Shown here: positions 26,863 through 35,016 of the stretch, piece after piece
Numbering within the stretch: position 1 is the first letter of the stretch
Layout of the letters: every line of letters starts with the position of its first letter
Origin: an uncultured cyanobacterium
GTDB taxonomy: Bacteria; Cyanobacteriota; Cyanobacteriia; Cyanobacteriales; Nostocaceae
Length of the DNA: 37,550 bases
Direction: 5' to 3'
NCBI GenBank assembly: GCA_903903925.1
Contig: CAIVAU010000105.1
Coordinates: 1 to 37,550 of the forward strand
Position numbers and translations under genes: made by a program
Notes under the pieces: model-generated
Told to the model about the DNA's origin: nothing
The model's input: the letters and a program-made list of their open reading frames with translations, nothing else
The model's database searches: none

Positions 26863-27011
26863 AGGAGTTTCTTTCATTCATAACGGGTGGTGCGCCGCCA
26901 GTGGGGTGCTAATAAGTAAAACAAATAATTTCAGGTAACAGTTTTATATGGCAATTTTTTTGCTTTTTGAGTTTTCTAGTCATCATTATTCCAGATTTTT
27001 TACCAGTTTAT

Positions 27012-29312
27012 CTATTTTTGGTCTCTGCTGCTGCCTGTTTCATCTGTGTTACTTTTTGATACACTCCCACTTTTTTGCACGACGGGTTTAGGGGTGGACT
27101 GAGGCACAGGTTTCTGAGATTGACATTGACTCGCATTATCTCCACTCAACCGAGATAATTTTGATAATTGAAATTTGGATTGCAAAATTTTGACTTCATC
27201 TCCTGGATTAAGTAACGATTTATGACTTGTGGTGGGTGTCTTTCCCCCAATTGAGCAAATTCGCATATGAATCCAAGAGTCATGATTTATTGATTTAGCA
27301 ATTGGTTCAGTGCTGAGAATTTGTAAAATACTACCTGGAGGGGCGATCGCTTCGTTTGGTGGCTGCGTAATTTTACTTAAACGGGTTGCGCTCTTGGTTT
27401 CAATCAACTGCCCTTGGGATACTCTAGAAGGGTTTTCAGAAGTAGCGACGGGTGGCTGTGGAGTTATTAATGGAGAATACCCAGGAAGAGAAAGTTTCAA
27501 CCCAAAAAGCCGATGCAAAGAATATCCTAGTAACAGGCCTCCTAAAACCGTTACAATCAAGACTACCAACTTTAGTGGCACTGTTAAGCTTTTGGCTTGC
27601 TTGGGTGTTGAAATGACTTTTGTTGTCTGGTTGGAACTACGGTGCGTGCTTGTCGTCTTTGGTGATGAATCAGCAGAGAAAGATGCTGCTGAGTTTTCAA
27701 CAAGGGCTGCTGAAAGGTTTGATTCTGGTTCAGAGGGGCTGACTTGATAATGTACTAAAGCAATGGTGACATTGTCATGTCCATTTTTGTTGTTAGCAAT
27801 TTCTACTAACTTTTCTGTCACACTTTCTACATCTAACTTCTCGGTGAGAATCGGCAAAATTTCTGTGTCCCAGTACTGTTCTACGCGATCAAAGTCACTC
27901 AATCCATCGGAACACAGAAGGAAAATACAGTCTTCGTCAACGATAAAACGCTGTGCCGTAGGATGTAATGAACTACTAGAACTCATGCCTAAAGCCTGTA
28001 CCAAAGAACCAGAGGCTCCCTGTTGTACGGCATCTCGATATATGGCATAGCCAAGCCGCACCTCGCGGGAGGCGACGTCATCGTCGAGGGTGACTTGATA
28101 ACAACCGTGGCGTGTAATCCAGTAGGCACGACTATCACCAACGTGGGCAACATACATTTCGTGGGCTATCGGCACAGCCATCACTAGGGTTGTGCCCATA
28201 CGTTGCCGCCCCTGTCGATTTTCGTTGTCGTTAATTTGGCTAATTTTGTCGTTGGCAACTGCGGCTGCTTGTTCTAAGTCGTCAAGAACAGTTACGGGAT
28301 GTATGTGTTCGGAGGGAATTGTGGAGAGATGTTTTACCTGCTGCTGGATAGTTTCGATCGCCAAATTGGAGGCAACGTTACCTCCCTCGTGTCCCCCAAT
28401 GCCATCGCAGACAATAGCAAGAGCTATCGACTGAGGTGGTTTGGTGATGGTACTACCACTAGGGGGATAACAGGCATCTTCATTACGTTGGCGACTTGGC
28501 CCTGTATCACTCTTAGCTGCAATTTTGATTGTAGGTGTTTGTAATCGCCCTATTTCTGCCAGTCCTTGATCTAAAATTGCGATGAGTTGTTCATCAGAGT
28601 GGATTTTTCCTTGCTCTAAAGAACTGCAAATTACCTTGACAAATTCGGCTATGCTTGGTTTTGTCGTAGGTAGTAACTGCTGCCAAAATTCGCCTAGTTG
28701 GGGCAATTCTGGTGAGTGTTTCTCATCAGTCCGCAATTCCAGCAACCGTACTAAAGACCCTTCTACCCTTAATAAATCTTTGTCAAGCAAACTAGAGACA
28801 ACACCAACGGTTGCGAGAGGCTGCCATAACTGAGCTATCTGCCATAGCCAATTCAGTTGGCGCATTGATGAAGCACTACCCCAATCAGTGGTTAGCTGGC
28901 TGCACAGACGCACTTCTTGATCTTCCCCATCTGTATTCAGCGGTGGTTTTTCTAAGAGTAATACTTCTTGCCTGGAGCCGCCTTTAGTTAGTATCAGTAC
29001 TCCATATACCTGAGGTATGTGTAAGCGGTGAGGAATTAGCCGTAAATAAGGTTTAATGAGATCTAAGTTTTCTAATTCTGGTCTTTGGGGTAATGAACCA
29101 GGTTTAGTATCGAAAAGAATAGATTTGCTGATGACCAAATAGCGATCGGCTAAGATTTCTCCAGTGTTGCTTGCCACAAGAGCGTCGCCCACAGCCCAGA
29201 GGTAACGTTTGGGTAGGGGCGTGCGGCATTGCTGACAAAAGTTATGTGTCAAGGGGTTGAGAGCCTGACAATTTTCATTTGGGCAGTAGAGTGTTGCCGC
29301 TTCATTTTCCAT
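27012..29312 (-). CDS. Zinc-ribbon PP2C Ser/Thr phosphatase with a membrane helix
   Basis: 766 aa from ATG 29312 (MENEAATLYCPN); an upstream start adds seven residues and is less likely. The N-terminal zinc ribbon has CPNENC...CQQC. A region of about 240 residues resembling a degenerate kinase-like module follows. The PP2C domain (about 270-530) shows RQRNEDA, VCDGIGGHEGG, VAHVGDSRAYW, LLCSDGLSDF and GHDNVTIAL, so all metal-binding Asp are present. After a Ser/Thr-rich linker there is one membrane helix (about 572-595, LVVLIVTVLGGLLLGYSL) and a 150-residue tail. It should remove phosphates from Ser/Thr residues, possibly those read by the neighbouring FHA domains. It is first in the minus-strand group with CHAT-FHA. 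Confidence 0.92.
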   Translation of the reverse strand: MENEAATLYCPNENCQALNPLTHNFCQQCRTPLPKRYLWAVGDALVASNTGEILADRYLVISKSILFDTKPGSLPQRPELENLDLIKPYLRLIPHRLHIPQVYGVLILTKGGSRQEVLLLEKPPLNTDGEDQEVRLCSQLTTDWGSASSMRQLNWLWQIAQLWQPLATVGVVSSLLDKDLLRVEGSLVRLLELRTDEKHSPELPQLGEFWQQLLPTTKPSIAEFVKVICSSLEQGKIHSDEQLIAILDQGLAEIGRLQTPTIKIAAKSDTGPSRQRNEDACYPPSGSTITKPPQSIALAIVCDGIGGHEGGNVASNLAIETIQQQVKHLSTIPSEHIHPVTVLDDLEQAAAVANDKISQINDNENRQGRQRMGTTLVMAVPIAHEMYVAHVGDSRAYWITRHGCYQVTLDDDVASREVRLGYAIYRDAVQQGASGSLVQALGMSSSSSLHPTAQRFIVDEDCIFLLCSDGLSDFDRVEQYWDTEILPILTEKLDVESVTEKLVEIANNKNGHDNVTIALVHYQVSPSEPESNLSAALVENSAASFSADSSPKTTSTHRSSNQTTKVISTPKQAKSLTVPLKLVVLIVTVLGGLLLGYSLHRLFGLKLSLPGYSPLITPQPPVATSENPSRVSQGQLIETKSATRLSKITQPPNEAIAPPGSILQILSTEPIAKSINHDSWIHMRICSIGGKTPTTSHKSLLNPGDEVKILQSKFQLSKLSRLSGDNASQCQSQKPVPQSTPKPVVQKSGSVSKSNTDETGSSRDQK

Positions 29313-29840
29313 AGTCTTCCTACCGATCAGCAATTGACATTTTCTTCAACAGCACCTGTTGGCGGACCCTCTTGACCGCTCGTCTCTCTCAAGCTTTGGA
29401 TCACAATCTTAGCCTGCGGATGAACTACGTGCTAACACTGCTGAACAAGCTCAAAACCAAAAACTCCCCTTTCTGAAGAAGCAAATAGCCTACAAAGAGC
29501 GCCTTTATAACTCTCTCCAGAGTGCTATTCCCATAATGAATGCAAAAATGCTGTCACCAAACCATAATGCTTTACAAAAGTATAATGTTTGCTTATTCCA
29601 AATTACTCCATCAGAAAGAGGAGATCATACTTGTCTTTCTTTAGTTTATAAGTAGGTGAGCTGCAATCAACTTAATTAGAAGCTAAAGAAAATTTAAGCT
29701 AGGCGAGAAAGTCCGTTTTTGCTAGGCTCTGCCTACTGTTGGTTATTAGCTGTCCTTAAAAATTAAGTTTATTGCCAGACTCATTGCCACACCCGTTCCT
29801 GTCAAAAGCAAATTTAACACATCCTATCAATAAGAGTGTA
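29313..29840. other. Divergent intergenic region
   Basis: About 530 bases between the PP2C gene and the small acidic protein, presumably holding both promoters. An 80-codon open stretch (29413-29655, plus) has no start codon near its beginning and no recognised homology. No hairpin of note. Confidence 0.5.
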
Positions 29841-30110
29841 ATGGAAGATAACAAAGCAAAAGAAATTCATCGTGCAGTCAACCCCGGTGATGTCATTTCT
29901 GAAGAACCACAAACCGTTGAAGAAAAGTCAGAACAACTTGCTGTCGATTCTCCCGACATCACAGGTGACCATATAGAAGTCCCTACCTACTTTGTTGTAG
30001 AAGAGCCCGATGGCGAAAAAAAGGCTCTACACCACGTTAAAGATGCAGAGGAGATTTCTGACGCAATTAGAAAAGCACGCGTTGACGAAGATGGCAATCG
30101 GGTTTGGTAA
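29841..30110 (+). CDS. Small acidic hypothetical protein (89 aa)
   Basis: Start chosen at ATG 29841 (MEDNKAKEIHRAVNPGDV); a TTG form 23 codons longer has an unlikely leader (PDSLPHPFLSK). The protein is acidic and hydrophilic, with PTYFVVEEPDGEKKALHHVKDAEEISDAI and DEDGNRVW at the end. No membrane segment or cysteine. I do not recognise a family. The reading frame, base use and upstream AAGAG support a real gene. It is followed by a terminator-like hairpin and a long heptamer array. Confidence 0.65.
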   Translation: MEDNKAKEIHRAVNPGDVISEEPQTVEEKSEQLAVDSPDITGDHIEVPTYFVVEEPDGEKKALHHVKDAEEISDAIRKARVDEDGNRVW

Positions 30111-30180
30111 TAGAGAGTGTTGGGAGTGTGACCAATCCAGGCTACACCCTACACCCTTTTTTTGTTAAGCGCCAACGAAG

Positions 30181-30210
30181 AAACCCGGTAACTTGAGGGA
30201 AACCGGGTTT
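30181..30210 (+). terminator. Terminator-like hairpin after the 89-aa gene
   Basis: AAACCCGGT (30181-30189) and ACCGGGTTT (30202-30210) make a perfect 9-bp stem with a 12-nt loop, followed by ATTTATC. It lies 70 bases after the stop. The T content after the stem is modest. Confidence 0.6.
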
Positions 30211-30220
30211 ATTTATCAAA

Positions 30221-30413
<193 letters not shown>

Positions 30414-30508
30414 ATGGAATTCTGTGGGAGTGGTAAATGAATATTTAGGTTTAAGATCTCCGCTCATTGATTCTGACTCCTGACTTCTTCTGTTGGAGAT
30501 CCTTAAAA

Positions 30509-30859
30509 CTAGTCAACTGCAACTTGGGGAAGTCCCATACTGTAGTTTGTAACGCGTGCTGAGAGATTGTAGCTAATTTCGCCTTTTTGTAGGAGCGATC
30601 GCAGATGATGCTCCAAATCCGACCCAATGCGGCGGAGATTGTAGTCTGTTAAATCTACACCACTAGAGGCTTCTACTAGTTCATCAAACTTACGATAAAT
30701 CTTTTGCAGAGCATCTTCATTCCAGTTGAATTCGTTGTCTGGGTCAATATCCAAAGTTAAGACATGATTACTGGGAACGAGTTCGCCATCCCGGTCAATC
30801 TCACCAGCAAAAATTCGGATATGCCGGGTTGTGGACTTGAGCAGCATCGGGTTGTCCAT
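30509..30859 (-). CDS. ndhM: NAD(P)H-quinone oxidoreductase subunit M
   Basis: 116 aa. It contains the conserved core of cyanobacterial NdhM: LKSTTRHIRIFAGEI, NEFNWNEDALQKIYRKFDEL, DLTDYNLRRIGSDLEHHLRS and GEISYNLSARVTNYSMGLP. NdhM is a hydrophilic subunit of the photosynthetic NDH-1 complex of the thylakoid, which runs cyclic electron flow, respiration and CO2 uptake; it exists only in cyanobacteria and plastids. Start may be ATG 30859 or ATG 30847 (MLLKS); neither has a good ribosome site. Monocistronic between repeat arrays. Confidence 0.95.
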   Translation of the reverse strand: MDNPMLLKSTTRHIRIFAGEIDRDGELVPSNHVLTLDIDPDNEFNWNEDALQKIYRKFDELVEASSGVDLTDYNLRRIGSDLEHHLRSLLQKGEISYNLSARVTNYSMGLPQVAVD

Positions 30860-30975
30860 AGAGGTGTGTAGATTTTGAGGTTACGGTTGTAAGATCTGCC
30901 TAAAACTTATCAGTGGGTGAGGATAACTCTATATTAATCCCTATTCAGGGAGTGGGGAGTGGGGGAGGTAAAGAA

Positions 30976-31024
30976 GGTGTGGGAGGTGTGGGAGGTGTGG
31001 GAGGTGTGGGAGGTGTGGGAGGTA
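30976..31024. repeat. GTGTGGGAG 9-bp array, five copies
   Basis: Five copies of GTGTGGGAG between ndhM and leuD. Complementary CCCCACACT units follow at about 31072-31097, so the whole region could form a long GC-rich hairpin ending 2 bases from the leuD stop, possibly a terminator. Confidence 0.85.
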
Positions 31025-31097
31025 AAGACGGTGAGGAATGTGGGAGGTAAAGACGGTGACGAAAATATTACTCCCCACACTCCCCACACTCCCCACC

Positions 31098-31643
31098 CTA
31101 ACGAGAGGGAATCATGCCTGTATTACGGGCGTAAGCAAAAATACCACCTGCGTCAATGACTGGTTCGACATCTCCCAAGGGTTTGAGATCAAATGTCTTG
31201 CCGAGGCTGTGGTTGATCAACTGATTGTGTTCAAAATCTATCGACACTTCTTGACCAGTTTCAAACTGGTTGCATAACCTTTCCGCTGACTCCCAAGGGT
31301 AAAGTTCTCCAGTCGCGGTACAGTTGCGGAAAAAGATGCGGGCATAGGACTGGGCTATCACCGCCTCCACGCCACAAGCGCCTAAAGCAATTGGGGCGTG
31401 TTCACGTGAGGAGCCGCAGCCAAAATTTTCTCCTGCCACAATAATTTTGTAGGCTGTTGTTGTCTGTCCGGGAACTACAAATTTGCCATAGCGGTCTGGT
31501 AATCCAGCTAGGGCATAGCTACCAAGCTTTTCGTACTCATCAGGTTTTGAAGGAACTAAAGTAAGGTACTCGGCAGGGATAATTTGATCGGTGTCTATAT
31601 TGTCTTCCAAAACAAAAATGACACCTTTAATTACTTTCTTCAT
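31098..31643 (-). CDS. leuD: 3-isopropylmalate dehydratase small subunit
   Basis: 181 aa. LeuD with LeuC isomerises 2-isopropylmalate to 3-isopropylmalate in leucine synthesis. The swivelling aconitase domain is evident from DNIDTDQIIPAEYL, FGCGSSREHAPIALGACGVEAVIAQSYARIFFRN and DAGGIFAYAR. The iron-sulphur cluster is in LeuC, which is not in this window. The length fits the shorter archaeal/cyanobacterial-type LeuD rather than the roughly 200-aa enterobacterial one. A homoaconitase or citraconate-type small subunit has the same fold and cannot be excluded, but LeuD is the usual role in cyanobacteria. Confidence 0.88.
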   Translation of the reverse strand: MKKVIKGVIFVLEDNIDTDQIIPAEYLTLVPSKPDEYEKLGSYALAGLPDRYGKFVVPGQTTTAYKIIVAGENFGCGSSREHAPIALGACGVEAVIAQSYARIFFRNCTATGELYPWESAERLCNQFETGQEVSIDFEHNQLINHSLGKTFDLKPLGDVEPVIDAGGIFAYARNTGMIPSR

Positions 31644-32114
31644 CTAAATTTCACCGTATTTTCTCATGAAAAAATCGTACATCTAGTAATTTTACGTAAT
31701 TTTGTTACAGCAACGTCAGGCTCTCATCAGATTTTCAAATCCCCGCGTTTTTACTTACGTATAACCACCAGATGCTCAGTAAAAACTCAAACAGTTGTTG
31801 ACTTCCAGATAAAGTTGATGTAAAAACCTTTAAAAAGCTCCAACAAGTTCTTACAGAAACTTTATTGTATGGAATCTTAAAAACTGAATAATAGTTATGG
31901 CTTGGTTCAACTACAGCCAAAGTAGGAACATGAAAATTTAGAAAGTTCATGTCTTGCTAAGAAAAGCAAAGGAGGGTGAAATGGAAGAAAAATTGTGCTA
32001 ATGAACGAGGGCTGATAATTCAAATATTTTGGATTGCGAGAAAATATAAAGAATTTTTGCTTGAAATATAGCTCCTCACCTTGATTACTACCAACAAAAG
32101 GAATCCCAAAAGCT
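31644..32114. other. Divergent intergenic region between leuD and the 93-aa gene
   Basis: About 470 AT-rich bases expected to contain both promoters. No clear palindrome, RNA gene or open frame with a family match was seen. Confidence 0.5.
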
Positions 32115-32396
32115 ATGAACTCCAAAGCATTGCCACGTCAGGTAAATAATATCGAAGTAGGTGTTTATGAGTGTGAAGTCCATCTAAAATTCCGGTTGAT
32201 CGAGGAAAAGAGCCTACTGGGGGATCGCGATCAACTGTTGCAGGTACTACTGGACGCTTTGACTGAAGGTTCTGACGACTTTCTGGAAACCTTGCAAACG
32301 TCTGTGAAGGCTCAGGAAGTTTCTGAGTTAAAAGCTTCACCACAAATGCGACGCCAACTGATGCGCTTACGCAATTTTACTGAGAGTGTCCAATAG
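32115..32396 (+). CDS. Small regulator resembling Npun_R1517/asr1734 heterocyst proteins
   Basis: 93 aa: MNSKALPRQVNN, EVGVYECEVHLKFRLIEEKSL, DRDQLLQVLLDALTEGSDDFLETL, VKAQEVSELKASPQMRRQLMRLRN. From memory this matches the small protein family annotated as Npun_R1517-type heterocyst differentiation regulators, in which asr1734 of Anabaena was reported as a negative regulator of heterocyst development. I cannot run an alignment, so the name is tentative. No DNA-binding motif is obvious. It has its own long upstream region, as expected for a developmentally controlled gene. AAAAGGAA lies about 13 bases before the ATG. Confidence 0.65.
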   Translation: MNSKALPRQVNNIEVGVYECEVHLKFRLIEEKSLLGDRDQLLQVLLDALTEGSDDFLETLQTSVKAQEVSELKASPQMRRQLMRLRNFTESVQ

Positions 32397-32977
32397 TCAC
32401 TTACTATTATTTGAGTAGAGGCAAATAGTCTGTGGCAAAGGGAATAGTGAATTTTTAGGTTTACCCCATTTGCTAATTTCTCTAACAATGAATTGGCTGA
32501 TGTAACTTAACGATAAGGATTGTGGAAGGATTGTGGCGCTCTTGTCTTACTCTACTGAGCGGGAGACCAAAGAAAGCATCTACACTAGCCCTCATCTTTT
32601 CAACTACAAAAATAATCGGGTGCATAATCATCATACGGGTGCATACTCATCATAAATTCATGCCTTACAACTTAAGCAGGTTTACTGTTTGTGAAGTTTT
32701 CCACGCTACTGGCTCAATTCATTGCTCTTTTTGATATGAAGAGATTAGCTATTAGAACTCCCATTCAGGGAATGTGTAAATTTCACTAAGACTGCGATCA
32801 GTGTGGGAGTGTCAAAGAGCAGGTTACTGGCATAACCTGGAAATAAATAATTGCCAGGTGCATTTTACCGAGTTTTTATTCTAGACAACAGACTCGAAGC
32901 ACGCTCATACTCAAGAGTCAAGGGCTCTTCTCCTCACTCTCCCCCTGAAGCCAGCAAGTTAAATATTACCAACTTAT
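32397..32977. other. Intergenic region between two convergent genes
   Basis: About 580 bases after the 93-aa gene, before the second 93-bp repeat. A 70-codon open frame (32522-32734) has no recognisable features and is probably chance. No other structure noted. Confidence 0.5.
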
Positions 32978-33070
32978 TAGACATAGTCGTGAAAATTAAT
33001 TATGCGTTCGCTGAAATCCTTGGTAGGGGCGTATTGCAATACGCCCCTACATGATTCCTGGAGATGTCTA
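32978..33070. repeat. 93-bp TIR repeat, copy 2, on the response regulator stop codon
   Basis: Same length as copy 1 with three substitutions. Here the centre is a perfect 28-bp palindrome (33023-33050, centred on TTGCAA). Ends TAGACAT/ATGTCTA. The last three bases (33068-33070) are the TAG stop of the response regulator on the minus strand. Confidence 0.88.
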
Positions 33071-33763
33071 TTTGGCAAGACCATGCTCTAGAGCAAAACG
33101 AACTAACTCGGTACGGCTATTAGTGCCGGTTTTGCTGAACAAACGGCTGACGTACTTTTCTACATTGCGAACGCTAGTTTCTAAGCGGCGAGCGATTTCT
33201 TTATTCATCAACCCTTCTGCGACTAAGTTTAAAACGCTTTGTTCTCTGGGGGTCAAGTCAATTGTGAAAGGCGCTGGAGATTGAGCGATCGCATTTCGTT
33301 GAGTTAACAACGCTTTAATTTGAGCAATCTGATTGGCTAGTTCAGCAATATCAGGCATTTCACCATCTTCACCAGTGGCCTGAGTTTTGCTAAGGCGGCG
33401 AGAAAGCAAGTTTTCGACAATTGCTACCAACTCATCTGGATCAAAAGGTTTGGGTAAATAAGCATCAACACCGGCTTGATAACCTTGAATGCGATCAGTT
33501 GTCATGCCTTTAGCAGTTAAAAACACCACAGGTAGTGCTTGGAAGCGGGGGTCTTGGCGTAGTTGCTTAAGGAACTGATAACCATCGACTTGGGGCATCA
33601 TGATGTCGGAAATTACCAAATCAGGTGTGTTTTGCTGCATCAATTCCCAGCCCTCACGGGCGTTACTGGCAACCTGAACACTAAAACCGCTTTCTTGCAA
33701 ATAGTCTTTCACTGCTTCACGCAATCCCGGTTCATCATCTACCAGTAACAGATGTGCTGACAT
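33068..33763 (-). CDS. NarL/FixJ-type response regulator (Rre1/Ycf29-like)
   Basis: 231 aa. The receiver domain (about 1-125) has VDDEPGLR, phospho-acceptor Asp53 in ISDIMMP, Thr in VFLTAKG and Lys in LPKPFDP. A helical linker follows, then a LuxR-type helix-turn-helix (about 165-231) with LTPREQSVLNLVAEGLMNKEIARRL and SVRNVEKYVSRLFSKTGTNSRTEL. The sequence style fits the Rre1 (Ycf29) group of cyanobacterial NarL regulators, which respond to stress through Hik2/Hik34 in Synechocystis; the subgroup call is from memory. No kinase is adjacent. The stop codon is contributed by a 93-bp repeat. Confidence 0.9.
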   Translation of the reverse strand: MSAHLLLVDDEPGLREAVKDYLQESGFSVQVASNAREGWELMQQNTPDLVISDIMMPQVDGYQFLKQLRQDPRFQALPVVFLTAKGMTTDRIQGYQAGVDAYLPKPFDPDELVAIVENLLSRRLSKTQATGEDGEMPDIAELANQIAQIKALLTQRNAIAQSPAPFTIDLTPREQSVLNLVAEGLMNKEIARRLETSVRNVEKYVSRLFSKTGTNSRTELVRFALEHGLAK

Positions 33764-33832
33764 CTAAAACTTTCCTTTGCGCTACTTTTCTCCAATTTAG
33801 CGGAGTTTAACAGAAGTGGTTACAAAAGAAGC

Positions 33833-33867
33833 GAGCTCTTAGCAGGGAGAATTATCAGTCTTTCAAT
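33833..33867. repeat. Direct repeat A flanking the glycosyltransferase gene
   Basis: GAGCTCTTAGCAGGGAG followed directly by AATTATCAGTCTTTCAAT. Both segments recur identically at 34873-34889 and 34921-34938, on the other side of the GT2 gene. Confidence 0.85.
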
Positions 33868-33890
33868 GCCCCATGCTCATTGACTAATGA

Positions 33891-34841
33891 CTAATCAAAC
33901 CACTCAATTATCTTCGCTTTCTCTGGCAACTTAGCTTCCCGTTGTCCAGCAGAACGCGCTCTTGCTGTGAATAAACCAATGGGAGTATTGAATAAATCCA
34001 CAAGATGAGCTTTACCCGATAAAAACTTGAGGCTATCCCTTGGCAGTTCCTTTAACCACCAGCGTCCCAAACGATAAAAGCATTCCTTAAGTGTGATATC
34101 CCGCATCAACTCTACACCATGCAGTTCATGTAGATAGCGATTTGATTGCCCATAGCGTCGCCATTGACTTTGGAGAGCTTTAAGTGTAGCGCGGTGACGA
34201 TGCTGCACGATCGCGTCTTGAGCAAATTCTAACCGCCCCGTATTTTCCCTGAGAATCCGCCAACATATGTCAGCGTCCCCACCGGATGTCAAATATGGAC
34301 GAAACAAACCCACTTTTGTCAAGGTTTGCCGTCGAATTGCCAAATTTGCCGTTTGACCGTATGGACAAAACTTATGAGCGAGGGTATGCTTTTGTGACAG
34401 CGTTTGTTGGCGTTCTGCATGTTGTTCTAGGATATTTTTTCCTGGTAGCGCTGTGATTTCACCAGCGACAACTGCAATCTCAGGGTTGACAAAAGGTGCA
34501 ATTAATGATAAGAGCCACTCAGGTTGTGGACGGCAGTCAGCATCGGTGAAGGCAAGGATCTCACCAGTAGCAGCACGGATGCCTGTGTTTCGAGCAGCAT
34601 AGGAACTTTGAATTTGGTTTTCGCTTAACGGGTGAATTGCGAGTGGGCAATCTTCAGCGGCTGTTTTGAGCAAAGAAGAAGTGCGATCGCTGCTATTATT
34701 GTCTACCAGCAAATACTCCACCTGCTGTTTTGGGTAAGTTTGAGCCAACAGACAACTGATTAAAGCTGGTAAATCCTCCTCACCATTGTATATAGGTACA
34801 ACTACTGATACCTTTGGGAGGAAGGCATTTTGATTATTCAT
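33891..34841 (-). CDS. Family 2 glycosyltransferase
   Basis: 316 aa, GT-A fold. VSVVVPIYNGEEDLPALISCLLAQTYP and LLVDNNSSDRTSSLL bind the nucleotide sugar. AFTDADCRPQPEWL carries the DxD-type metal site, and TSGGDADICWRI resembles the acceptor/catalytic segment. The protein has no clear membrane helix and ends in a basic, Arg/Lys-rich tail (about 230-316). Family 2 enzymes transfer sugars to polysaccharide, lipid or protein acceptors; the acceptor cannot be told. It stands alone on the minus strand, enclosed by a pair of direct repeats. Confidence 0.9.
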   Translation of the reverse strand: MNNQNAFLPKVSVVVPIYNGEEDLPALISCLLAQTYPKQQVEYLLVDNNSSDRTSSLLKTAAEDCPLAIHPLSENQIQSSYAARNTGIRAATGEILAFTDADCRPQPEWLLSLIAPFVNPEIAVVAGEITALPGKNILEQHAERQQTLSQKHTLAHKFCPYGQTANLAIRRQTLTKVGLFRPYLTSGGDADICWRILRENTGRLEFAQDAIVQHRHRATLKALQSQWRRYGQSNRYLHELHGVELMRDITLKECFYRLGRWWLKELPRDSLKFLSGKAHLVDLFNTPIGLFTARARSAGQREAKLPEKAKIIEWFD

Positions 34842-34872
34842 AATATTTATTGGTAATGGGGCAGAGAGCAGG

Positions 34873-34938
34873 GAGCTCTTAGCAGGGAGCAGGGGAGCAG
34901 GGGAGCAGGGGAGCAGGGGGAATTATCAGTCTTTCAAT
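34873..34938. repeat. Direct repeat B with GGGGAGCA expansion
   Basis: Contains the same 17-mer and 18-mer as repeat A, here separated by a 31-base insertion made of about four AGGGGAGC units. This shows tandem expansion between two otherwise conserved halves. Confidence 0.85.
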
Positions 34939-34939
34939 A

Positions 34940-34988
34940 CCCAATACCCAATCCCCAATCCCCAATCCCCAATCCCCAATCCCCAATC
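34940..34988. repeat. CCCCAAT heptamer array, about 7 copies
   Basis: CCCAATA/CCCCAAT units; CCCCA(A/G)T is the STRR1 consensus described in heterocystous cyanobacteria. It lies just downstream of the Ctp protease gene stop. Confidence 0.9.
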
Positions 34989-35016
34989 GCTAATTCCTAG
35001 TATTCCCCATTCAAAC

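Noticed and set aside
26683..26877. Minus-strand frame rich in Leu-Pro-Ala-Pro-Ser
   Set aside because: Artefact of the GGGAGCA array overlapping the CHAT-FHA start in another frame.
29413..29655. 80-codon open frame (plus) reading DELRANTAEQAQNQK...
   Set aside because: No start codon near the beginning, no ribosome site and only a vague coiled-coil look; a decayed gene tail is possible but not supportable.
32522..32734. 70-codon plus-strand frame
   Set aside because: No ribosome site, no family features, composition like surrounding noncoding DNA.
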